Source of the DNA: Anastrepha obliqua
Lineage: Eukaryota > Arthropoda > Insecta > Diptera > Tephritidae
Length of the DNA: 64,000 bases
Assembly: GCF_027943255.1 (NCBI RefSeq)
Contig: NC_072894.1
Span: 61,321,601 to 61,385,600, forward strand
Direction: 5' to 3'
Each line of letters begins with the position of its first letter. Position 1 is the stretch's first letter. The translations under genes were made by a program, and so were the position numbers. Under the pieces are notes generated by a model, which worked only from the letters and a program-made list of their open reading frames with translations, was not told the DNA's origin and did no database searches. Shown here in pieces: positions 23,201 through 30,574 of the stretch.

Positions 23201-23504
23201 CATATTTTTTAACAGGGTGCAAAGAATAAACTACCAGGGGATAAGAAATTTTCAGGAAAAGGTTTTCAATGAGGTAAGGGGTCAAATAAGGAAAAATCAG
23301 GAATCAAGAAATTCGCGAATTAATAGAAAAAGGGACCACCCTAGGGAATATTCGCAGGGCGACGTGGTGTACGTACGGAATAAGCAAATAAAAGCAAAAC
23401 AACGGCCACTGTACAAAAAGGAAGTCGTAGGAAAAGATAATAGGGTCACGGTAACAACGAACAATGGGAAAAGGATCCATAAGACTCAGGTGAAAAATAT
23501 ATGA
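20220..23504 (+). CDS. pol: Errantivirus Pol: protease, reverse transcriptase, RNase H, integrase
   Basis: This frame makes the replication enzymes, presumably as a Gag-Pol fusion. Counting from the codon at 20280 as residue 1, the protease has DTGA at 13-16. RT has D263 (TIDLTSGFH) and YIDD with D327/D328. RNase H starts near D485 (TTDASNFAIG). Integrase has an H771-x3-H775-x29-C805-x2-C808 zinc motif and a D838, D891, E927 triad with the DD35E spacing. All catalytic residues checked are present and there is no internal stop. There is no chromodomain. The start is not an ATG, in keeping with frameshift expression. Confidence 0.96.
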   Translation, partial: CGRPGEFYDRSLSSLPYIEYVSNDGTPLKFLVDTGANKNFINSTLSLNSKTLRKPFFVCSAGGRIKITEEVTGRFFQRAGNDTFITFYVLPGLVSFDGIIGDDTLKELEAIIDRKENVLILKPNIRIPLLEKPSGQINQISDNNISTRAQEKLQQIIKNHEKLFDPISDREIVDTTVRAEIRTTTAEAIYTKSYPYPACMREEVERQVEELLEEGIIRPSKSPYNSPIWIVPKKPKPSGERQYRMVVDFKRLNAVTIADTYPIPDINATLASLGAAKYFTTIDLTSGFHQVPMKECDVPKTAFSTMNGKFEFLRLPFGLKNAPAIFQRMIDDVLKEYIGKICYVYIDDIIVFGKSEEEHLENVSTIFARLLSANLKVNLEKTHFMKTSVEFLGYVITPDGIKPDAKKVRAIQELDPPETLKDLKRFLGMTSYYRKFIRDYAKVAKPLTSLTRGENAQIKANQSRKVKIKLESAALKAFADLKELLVSADILVFPDFQKPFNLTTDASNFAIGAVLSQGEVGKDRPIAYISRSLSKTEENYATNEKEMLAIVWALDNLRSYLYGAKNIKIYTDHQPLTFALGNRNHNAKLKRWKARIEEYNHELIYTPGKSNYVADALSRIKGRKQDTTGLHVLASGSDTETASEGATDTSRTMTAARGSTTATASEIETVHSAEQDASDLIIHVEAPLNVFKNQLVIREGRELLSVENPHEGYTRHYVTLADINRDTLVRILKERLRPNIINGVKIPENRLQLLQDVYLEHFLYYKIRVTQRLVEDVANEERICRIIEEEHRRAHRNPVENKGQILERYYFPKMASLIRNFTKACEICRVNKYDRHPFVPKLKDTPIPKHPCDILHIDIFEISGEKFLSCLDKFSKFAKFFHIKDRSAVLLRKKFAKVIHYFTVPRMIVTDNERGFVTPLVSNYVRSLGIRLYQTPIQKSEVNGQVERLHSTIIEIYRCLQKELPNTSPKELLYIAADRYNNSIHSITKHKPSDIFFNRVQRINYQGIRNFQEKVFNEVRGQIRKNQESRNSRINRKRDHPREYSQGDVVYVRNKQIKAKQRPLYKKEVVGKDNRVTVTTNNGKRIHKTQVKNI

Positions 23505-23778
23505 AACCGATCTTTCCTTTCCTTTTTTGACGTATTTTTTCCTTCGCTGGCTCGTACAAAAATGGGGTGATAATTAAAACCCTCTAGGAAAAAAAAAAGA
23601 AAAACAAATATTTTTATATGAAACAATTTTTTATATTTAAGAAAAAAAAGAGAGAAAGAAACTGTTAATAAAAAAAGACAGAAAAGAGAAAAAAACGCCA
23701 AATATATTCAAATAATGTAAGGCGTTGTAAATTGTACAAAAAAAATATTTTTTTGCCAATATTCAAATAATTGTTAAA

Positions 23779-23849
<71 letters not shown>

Positions 23850-24139
23850 TTTTGCCAATTTTCAAATAATTTAAGGCGTTGTAAATTGTACAAAAAAAAA
23901 ATATTTTTTGCCATATATGTAACGCTCCTCTTTTCCCGAAAGCCACTTGTTTTAATATAAACGATGAAATGCTTTTTCTCCCTTTTCCTTTCAAAGGATA
24001 TTCTGATTAGGAACAGGTTGCTTTCAAGAAAAGAACACGCGCAACTGGCAATATTAGCTTAAGGCTGAAACAAGAAGTTACCGATTTTTGTTATGTTATT
24101 TTATTGCCACACTAAGAAAAATTTGTAAATTTTTATTGA
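23505..24139 (+). repeat. pol-env spacer with tandem A/T-rich repeats and a 63-A tract
   Basis: About three degenerate copies of a unit containing GGCGTTGTAAATTGTAC, an A-run, TATTTTTT and GCCAA-ATTCAAATAAT lie at about 23690-23917. The middle copy has 63 consecutive A at 23783-23845 followed by eight T. The spacer should also carry the env splice acceptor. Several AG-ending sites exist between 23980 and 24157 and I cannot choose among them. Confidence 0.8.
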
Positions 24140-25639
24140 AAATTTTATCAAGCTAGATTACTCGTAATCCCCTGCGTTTGCGGATTCAACATCTTCGGCT
24201 ACGATGCCCCATTGGTAGCGATAAATCAGGGTCAAGGCTGGATAGTAAATGGCCATTTTAAATTGATACATAAGATTGATTTGAATCTCTTCAGTGAAGC
24301 ATTGGAGAAATTCGAAACGGCTGCAAAGGGCATGAGGAATGATGTCGCAAAATCCTTTGCGGCATACAACTTGAACCACATTAGCCAACGCCTCGCCGAA
24401 CTTCGGGCCACTAAACCCCGTAAAATCCGGTCAATCAATTGGCTTGGATCAGCCTGGAAATGGGTTGCCGGCTCGCCTGACGCAACAGACTGGGACACAA
24501 TCCTCAGAAGTCAGGATGATGTAATCGCAAACAGCAACCACCAATTTAAAATAAATGAGGAACTCTTCAATGCCACTCGGGAATCTATGAACCAGATCAA
24601 TCAGATGACACGTTACGTGAACACCATTGGGAAAGAGGTTGGCACTACGGCTGCCGAAACCGTACTGCTTAACCGCATACAGATCCTCAAGGAAGAAATA
24701 AGTGAGGTAGTACGCGCATGTCAAATGGCAAAGTCGGGCATAGTCAACACCAACCTCTTAAACCCGGTTGAGTTACATCAGCTAATTTCTGAAGAAGAGG
24801 CTTTACCCTATCAAAATGCCATTGAGGCAATTGAATATGCGAAGCCCTCCTTATTTTCAAACGGCTCTCTGCTGCTTTATGTACTCGCAATCCCTAAGGT
24901 CAGAACAGATGAATTCCGCTTTCTGATGACAAGAGCTGCGGTTCATGCAGGTATGAGGGTAGTGGCAAACTACACGAAAATGTTGGTCAGCAAGGAAGAA
25001 ACGTACGGCATAATAAGTGAATGTCCTTCGATCAAAAATTCAACGATCTGCGAGATGAGCCATCTGCAAAGATTACCCGAAGATGGATGCCTGGCACGTC
25101 TAATTAAGGGGGGTGATGCAGAATGTCACTTCGAACCTGAAAATGGAGAAACTATCGAATTAATTAGTGAAGGTACATTATTTCTAACCAACTTTCAGGG
25201 GACTGTTCGTAATGATAATCGCAAGAGCGTCCTTAACGGCACGTTCCTCATCCAGTTTAGCAATGAGACAATTTGGGTGAAGAACGAAACCTTTTCTAAC
25301 AGAGCATCGCAGAGCTCGCAGGTATTGCCAGCAGCGGTTACCAGCGTGAAAAGCCAAGGATTTAAACCAAGTCTAGAATACGTTCACGAGTTGAGCATGA
25401 CGAATATCAACCATCTGGGCAAACTGGGCCAGAGATTCCATGTCTCTTTGGCTGTTGACACTTTTTTTATTTGCATATTGGCCGTGGTCTCCTACTGGAT
25501 TTGGAGAAAGATAACAGCAAGCCTTGACCTCCCTCCGATACGCCAACCTACCATTCCGATGCCTGTTGCTACCTACGCAAAGGAGACACTCGACGATTCC
25601 CGGAATACGCATGTCAATCTGCGGGACGCAGATATTTAG
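24140..25639 (+). CDS. env: Errantivirus envelope glycoprotein, main exon
   Basis: A surface fusion glycoprotein probably made from a spliced mRNA. The frame is open from 24140 to TAG at 25637-25639 and has no ATG in its first part; the TTG at 24212 is the start of the long recognised stretch, and the true start is likely in an upstream exon. Counting from 24212, RKIR (70-73) is a furin-type site. It is followed by a hydrophobic SINWLGSAWKW segment, typical of gypsy-family Env at the SU/TM boundary. Several N-x-S/T sites follow. One membrane span lies at about 411-431, with a 44-residue cytoplasmic tail. No internal stop is seen. The initiator exon is uncertain. Confidence 0.9.
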   Translation, partial: KFYQARLLVIPCVCGFNIFGYDAPLVAINQGQGWIVNGHFKLIHKIDLNLFSEALEKFETAAKGMRNDVAKSFAAYNLNHISQRLAELRATKPRKIRSINWLGSAWKWVAGSPDATDWDTILRSQDDVIANSNHQFKINEELFNATRESMNQINQMTRYVNTIGKEVGTTAAETVLLNRIQILKEEISEVVRACQMAKSGIVNTNLLNPVELHQLISEEEALPYQNAIEAIEYAKPSLFSNGSLLLYVLAIPKVRTDEFRFLMTRAAVHAGMRVVANYTKMLVSKEETYGIISECPSIKNSTICEMSHLQRLPEDGCLARLIKGGDAECHFEPENGETIELISEGTLFLTNFQGTVRNDNRKSVLNGTFLIQFSNETIWVKNETFSNRASQSSQVLPAAVTSVKSQGFKPSLEYVHELSMTNINHLGKLGQRFHVSLAVDTFFICILAVVSYWIWRKITASLDLPPIRQPTIPMPVATYAKETLDDSRNTHVNLRDADI

Positions 25640-25647
25640 AGGGGGGG
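25638..25647 (+). other. Polypurine tract
   Basis: AGAGGGGGGG lies immediately before the 3' LTR (one C intervenes) and overlaps the env stop codon. It is the expected plus-strand primer. Confidence 0.93.
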
Positions 25648-25648
25648 C

Positions 25649-26055
25649 AGTTAACACCACAGTTAACTCGCTCACCTGCAGCAGAAGCACACCCGTGTAT
25701 TGAAATGTGCTGACAGTGCGTCTGCTTAATGCAACGTGATCCACACGCGCATCCGGCAGACAGCAACTTCACCCGAAATACACAACATCGTGGGAACCGC
25801 TGTGTCAGCAGAGTTAGGGTAGGAATAAGGCTAGTTTTAGTATAAAAGGTTCTGAGTGTGCCGCCGCGCGGGCAGTCTTGAACCAGTGGGCATTAACCGG
25901 TAATCTTCAACCAGCTAATATACAATAAAGTAACTGTAAAACACTAAGAACAGACAATTAATTCCAGGATCCCGAAAGTAAGTATAACTTAACGGGCCAA
26001 GTGGTTGGCCCGCAACTTTAATTTTTTCAACGATGTCCTGCGGGACACGTTAACT
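25649..26055 (+). repeat. 3' LTR
   Basis: 407 bp, same sequence as the 5' LTR in every block compared. It follows a polypurine tract and precedes TGCA at 26056-26059. Confidence 0.98.
25924..25929 (+). terminator. Polyadenylation signal in the 3' LTR
   Basis: AATAAA lies about 50 bp downstream of the presumed R start. The copy in the 5' LTR is at 16905-16910. Confidence 0.7.
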
Positions 26056-26059
26056 TGCA
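26056..26059 (+). repeat. Errantivirus target-site duplication, right (TGCA)
   Basis: Second copy of the 4-bp target, continuing directly into the interrupted left TIR. Confidence 0.97.
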
Positions 26060-26469
26060 TAAAAATATTTTTGTTATTTTTGTTGTACCCTCCAATTTTT
26101 ATTTATTTAGAAAAAACCGTTTTTTCAGACTTTGCGCGGTAATCTACGGATATCTCGGTCATTTTTTCACCGATTTTCAATATCTTATATGTTTTGAAAA
26201 TGATATTGTCAGGCCTTTCAAATGATGTACAACAAGTAATTATTCAAACTAGTCAGTTCTGATTTTTATTTGATTAAACCTGGAGAAAGTGTTTTTTTAT
26301 AATTTTTTTAACTTTAACAATTTTTTATTGCATAATTTTATATTACAACAAAATTAAAGATGTTTGTTAATATTCTTTGAGTGCATTTATTAACGAAGAA
26401 ATTAATGTATTACTTTCAATAATCGGACAAAAATTGCGTAAACTACGCTAGTTTTTCGTTAATAGAAAA
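26060..26469 (+). repeat. Left TIR of the long-TIR element, inner part
   Basis: Matches the reverse complement of about 27527-27945 with scattered mismatches. It continues the TIR that begins at 16560. The last codons of the antisense cysteine-rich ORF fall within it. Confidence 0.92.
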
Positions 26470-26834
26470 TATGGTTTCGTAGCAGTTAGCACTTCGGGAT
26501 ACTTTATACTGTTACGTGTTTTGAAGCGCTGACCTTGGAGGTTGGTTTGGCAAAAGTAGCAGTCTTCTGGTCTGTGAATGACTTGATGATGCAAAACCAT
26601 TGGGCTCGAAAATGGCAAACGATCTTGAAAACACTGACATTTCCACTTTTTTAGTGATATGGAGCACGTGGAACATATATATTCTGGTTCATACCAGCGA
26701 CTTTTACTCTAATTGCGCTCAAAGTGAAGATTGTATGCTTCAACCACGATAGTATTTGTTTTTAATTTACGGCGATGTTGTTTATCAACAAATAAACCGC
26801 AAACGTAGCAGAAATTATTGCGTTTGTCACACAT
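26448..26834 (-). pseudogene. Cysteine-rich zinc-binding-like ORF inside the long-TIR element
   Basis: On the minus strand, ATG at 26832-26834 opens a 128-codon frame ending TAG at 26448-26450, with one in-frame TAG at 26709-26711 (codon 42). Motifs in order are CYVC (CxxC), a basic HRRK stretch, CSTC (CxxC), a tryptophan, SSPMV, a pair of histidines, and CYFC followed by a KYP-type motif. I recall this pattern from unnamed invertebrate proteins with a CxxC...W.PH..C..C...DCYFC layout. The function is unknown, and the element's use of it is inferred. With codon 42 mutated it is probably not functional in this copy. Confidence 0.65.
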
Positions 26835-26959
26835 CTTTAACTAACTTATAAACAATTTTAACAAAAAAACACACTTGAGCAAAACGCGATTTTGGAAGAA
26901 GGAGATAAAAAGGCACTGCCAACCAAAGACTGGTCTAATAGCTGTTTCAGACTAAGGTG

Positions 26960-27181
26960 CGTTTCATAACTATAGGACACATAACATGAATATTTAATCT
27001 TTACTCCAAACATATGTAGGTACTCTGTAAAAATAAATGAATATATGGAGTAATACCGTTATTCTTCTTAGTATCAATAAACAACAACTTTTCATCGTGG
27101 TGTTTTTGTGTTTGTTTATACCGTTACTTTGAGCACGAGTCAGAGCAATTCGTTACTACTTTTGCCGTTTCATAACTATAG
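26960..27181 (+). repeat. 16-bp direct repeats upstream of the Tc1-like start
   Basis: CGTTTCATAACTATAG occurs perfectly at 26960-26975 and 27166-27181, 206 bp apart, shortly before a Tc1-type ATG. The spacing fits the outer and inner transposase-binding sites of IR/DR-type Tc1 elements. Confidence 0.7.
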
Positions 27182-27274
27182 AACGCATTAGGAATTGAAG
27201 TTTTAAAGTGCATTTATGTGTTCGCTGAGTACAACTTTTAATTTAAATCGTTTTTTAAGTAAATAAATATCAAT

Positions 27275-27385
27275 ATGCCACGCGGTTCAAAACTTACCGA
27301 ATTAGAGAGAGGTAAAATTACTGCGTGGGAGGAGGGTCTCTGCGCCTCAGAAATCGCGCGAAAATTATGTCGCAAAATTATGTAG
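27275..27385 (+). pseudogene. Tc1-like transposase, N-terminal 36 codons only
   Basis: The ATG at 27275 opens MPRGSKLTELERGK followed by an ITAWEEGLCASEIARKL helix-turn-helix, as in Tc1-family DNA-binding domains. The frame stops at TAG 27383-27385. The break coincides with a 10-bp direct repeat (AAAATTATGT at 27361-27370 and 27374-27383), after which no transposase sequence is found. The remaining ~300 codons are missing. Confidence 0.85.
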
Positions 27386-27526
27386 AAACACGTTTGTAAT
27401 TTATGATAAATTGTCATTGTTAAACATTTATTGTCAATACATAAAAATGCAGTGATTTTTCGAAGTAAATAATCATTAAAGATAAAAACTATGGTTCCAC
27501 AAATGGATAGATATTCAAGGCATTTT

Positions 27527-28013
27527 TTTCTATTTACGGAAAACTAGCGTAGTTTACGCAATTTTTGTCCGATTATTGAAAGTAATACATTAATTTCTTC
27601 GTTAATAAATGCACTCAAAGAATATTAACAAACATCTTTAATTTTGTTGTAAAATTATGCAATAAAAATTTGTTAAAGTTAAAAAAATTATAAAAAAAAC
27701 ACTTTCTCCAGGTTTAATCAAATAAAAATCAGAACTAACTAGTTTGAATAATTACTTGTTGTACATCATTTAAAAGGTCTGATAATATCATTTTCAAAAC
27801 ATATAAGATATTGAAAATCGGTGAAAAAATGACCGAGATATCCGTAGATTACCGCGCAAAGTCTGAAAAAACGGTTTTTTCTAAATAAATAAAAATTGGA
27901 GGGTACAACAAAAATAACAAAAATATTTTTATGCATTATTCGACCATATAAACAACCTACAGTGTGTAATATGTCAGGTGTATTTCGTTTTTTTTTTTTT
28001 TTGTAGCACTGTG
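27527..28013 (-). repeat. Right TIR of the long-TIR element (also the empty site of the errantivirus)
   Basis: Inverted copy of the left TIR, 487 bp, including an extra poly-T run near the outer end (about 27987-28002). It preserves the uninterrupted target sequence around ATGCAT. Confidence 0.94.
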
Positions 28014-28054
28014 TTATTGATTTTTTTTTTTTGTTTTGTTTTTTAGTCGCTAAG

Positions 28055-28380
28055 ACTTTTGGCAGCAAAAATAGAATGCATCTTTTTTAGTGTTCTCCCA
28101 TGCATGTCATCCGCATTTAGCTCTCTACGTTAATTAGAGGCAATAACGGGACTGCTTAATTTTTACGAAAGACTTTCTTTTTTCATAATGTTTCTTAGAA
28201 CTTTGCCAACTGCGGTATGTTGGTCAGTTTTCGTATATTCCGCGATTCATAATTGCAAATAATATTTTAGACAGGTGGACTTTTATTAACAATTTTAGCT
28301 ATTTCGGCTGAGGACTTCCCGATGTTACCATGGTTTACACCAAATTTATTAAGTCTATTGAAAGTTCAATAGACCGATCA
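28055..28380 (-). pseudogene. Tc1-like transposase pseudogene, N-terminal part
   Basis: The minus strand shows GKSSAEIAKIVNKSP (helix-turn-helix) and a following NYESRNIRKLTN stretch, then degraded sequence ending QKS-x-R at the junction with the SINE duplication. Stops and frame changes are frequent. The C-terminal part is at 15680-16281. The extreme N-terminus appears lost where the LINE fragment begins near 28383. Confidence 0.8.
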
Positions 28381-28384
28381 ATTT

Positions 28385-28700
28385 TTGATATTGTCGGCAG
28401 CAGACTTATTGGTCGTACAACGATGCAAATGTCGCGTCTTTATTGGGCTTTGGGATTGCAATGATTTCGGCAATTTTCCATGTCTTTGGGAAGTATTTGA
28501 ACTTAATAGCAGCATCAAAAACGTTTCTGAGAAAAATTATTGCTCTGTCGGGCAAGTGCTTTAAAATTTTTCCCGAGATGAGGTCATATCCAGGGGATTT
28601 GTTGTTTTTTAATGTGAAAATTGATTGCTTTACCTCTGTTAGTGAGGTTTTTTTGATGATTTGCTCGTCTTTATTGCTCGTTGTATGTAACGCATGTATG
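28385..28700 (-). pseudogene. Jockey-like LINE fragment (start of RT domain)
   Basis: On the minus strand the order EVKQSIFTLKNNKSPGYDLI, FPKTWKIAEIIAIPKPNK and RPISLLPTISK corresponds to the first conserved blocks of a non-LTR reverse transcriptase of the jockey group. A frame change lies between the second and third blocks. The catalytic palm is absent because the sequence ends at the Tc1-like pseudogene. Confidence 0.85.
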
Positions 28701-29565
28701 CGGTAAGCAACGACGCTCAGAAATAAAGTTGCTCATATTTTTATAACACTTTCGATCGGCAATCGGCATCTCAAGAAAAGTGTCTACATGACCAAAATGC
28801 ATTTTGAGTATTGCGAATGCTTACTTCGAAATGATAAAAGTCCAATAGATATGCCTTCAATTTGTAAATCAATTTTCTATTAAACACATATTTTTTGGAT
28901 TTAAAACTTACAGAATATGCACAAGCACAATAGGCTAGGATGGCCACCTTAATCGTATCTATTCATCATTTATGTAAGAGGAAATTCTACTTTTCTGAAA
29001 TTTTACCCGCTCAGTCTACTCGTAGAAGAAATATGTATATCAAAGTGTTCTGAGAATTGAAGTAAATGCTACACAATTTCATTCGCATAAAATGAAGGAA
29101 ACAGTTTTATTTGCATAAAAAAAAATTAAGCTTAGCAGTTCAAATATCATGCAGTTCGTAAGAGAGCATATGAATTTTGAGGTTAGCATGTCTAGGTTTT
29201 CTTTTCTTTCGATTTTCATTTTAAAATGTCTTATTTCCTAGATTGGCCGTTGGCTACAAACGAAAGAGAATTGCACTCACTTCTCATATCAGTAAAATGG
29301 TGCACGAAAGTAATTGCCATCACTCACAGAATGAGCTATGCCAGAGTGAGTGCAATTCGAATCAAGCCGGCATATAGGAAAAATGAGTATGCGGCATCAA
29401 TTTTCAAACTTCTTACGTTGTGATTTATTGGTGCACTAAATAAAATTCACTTAAAAGTCAATAAAAACACCATCAAATCGGAAAAGTAAATGATAGAGTA
29501 CAGTTGCTAGAATATCTAAATAACCCACACGCACGGACAACCGCAATAAATTATATGTACTTTGT
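28701..29565. other. Unassigned DNA with a 13-bp inverted repeat
   Basis: GAATTGCACTCAC (29268-29280) is repeated in reverse complement at 29346-29358. A short plus-strand frame spans this but has no recognised domain. Confidence 0.55.
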
Positions 29566-29568
29566 TTA

Positions 29569-29868
29569 AGGTACGTCCATATACAATTTTCGCATCGCTT
29601 CGCAAGCTGACTACGTATACGTATATTTACGAGTATATGGATAGATGCACATAGTCAAAGTTGAGCCGTCAGATGTAAATGCACAATTCTTTAATATTAT
29701 TTAAATTTATTTATTATTCTAAATAAGCGAGACATTTTATTAGATTTATTCTGTATAATTTACTTATTCTTCAGCTTAGATCCTTCGTTGCCAAAGCGTT
29801 AATTGTAGCAACACTCGAATTTCTCGCGTTGCGTTATAGCGAAGCGAAAGCTATGTGTAGACAGGCCT
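29569..29868. mobile_element. Candidate PIF/Harbinger-type MITE, 300 bp
   Basis: The left end is AGGTACGTCCATATACAA and the right end, read in reverse, AGGCCTGTCTACACATAG. Both continue into a TTTCGC/TTCGC-rich stretch. TTA lies directly outside both ends (29566-29568 and 29869-29871), matching the 3-bp TWA target duplication of Harbinger elements. No coding capacity. TIR identity is only moderate. Confidence 0.55.
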
Positions 29869-29871
29869 TTA

Positions 29872-30572
29872 CTTACTAATGTCGATAAATGCCTACGAAT
29901 CCGCATGTATGAGTACTATGAATAAAAACATGCACACTGATATGCAAATGCGTTTATACGCATGACTCTGCTTTTTTGTGATTTTGAATAAGCCTTAAAG
30001 AGGTGTTGAAAAATTCTCGATTTTGTTTTTTACACCACACAGCAAATTGTTCAGATCCGCCACTTTGAGTGCAACTCAACCTGGGGAGATTCGTTGTAAA
30101 GGATCAGCGAGGGAAAGAAATTATTTCAAAGCAGAAAAATTGCATAAATATGGTATGCACACATTAACAGGCATAGGTTGAGTGAAGCGATAAAATGGAA
30201 AATTCACATGCAATGCCAACGGTAATGCTGGTGAGCATAAAAGCAAAGTAAACGTAAATTACTGCCCCAAATATCTACCACCCGCATTTTGGTGCTAGAA
30301 AAATCGGTTGCATGAAAACGGCGTCACGCTACGAGTTGATTAACTCTTATGTGGATAGTACGGGTATGTTTTTATTATCGCGCGCACTTCTCCACATGCG
30401 TATTGCATGTGGCAGCACAAAGACATATCTATGACGAGTTAGATATAGATATATATATTATATATATTAAATTTTACCACATATAAGGCATGAGCAGCAG
30501 TGACGATGCACTACAAAATAATTTGTAAAAATAAAGTGTTTCGAAACTCTGGCTTTAATGCTTTACAAGTAA
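29872..30572. other. Unassigned DNA with an AT microsatellite
   Basis: No gene seen. A TA/AT-rich run occurs at about 30445-30470. Confidence 0.55.
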
Positions 30573-30574
30573 TA

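Larger units (their letters stand above)
16630..26055 (+). mobile_element. Full-length gypsy-class errantivirus (Ty3/gypsy LTR retrotransposon with env)
   Basis: A 9,426-bp element with 407-bp direct LTRs, a primer-binding site, a 2-kb leader, open gag, pol and env frames and a polypurine tract. The LTRs look identical by eye, and the three frames contain no premature stop, so the insertion appears recent and possibly competent. The LTR ends (AGTTAAC and GTTAACT), the YRYR-type 4-bp target, the lack of a Gag zinc knuckle and the third ORF with an envelope-like product all fit errantiviruses. It lies in the left TIR of the long-TIR element. Confidence 0.97.
16560..28014. mobile_element. Long-TIR DNA element (~2.0 kb without the errantivirus)
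   Basis: The element starts CACGGTGCAATACTG after a TA and ends with a reverse-complementary GCACTGTG before a TA. The left TIR is 16560-16629 plus 26060-26469; the right TIR is 27527-28013, giving about 480-487 bp each with few differences. Inside lie an antisense cysteine-rich ORF (26448-26834), a 16-bp direct repeat and the first 36 codons of a Tc1-like transposase. The TA flanks and the Tc1-type ORF suggest the Tc1/mariner superfamily, but the terminal sequence belongs to no family I can name. The element is non-autonomous as it stands. Confidence 0.88.

Noticed and set aside
25373..25744. 123-codon antisense frame spanning the env end and 3' LTR
   Set aside because: Part of it recurs in the 5' LTR (16453-16725) only because the LTR is repeated. 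It overlaps env and has no recognisable domain.
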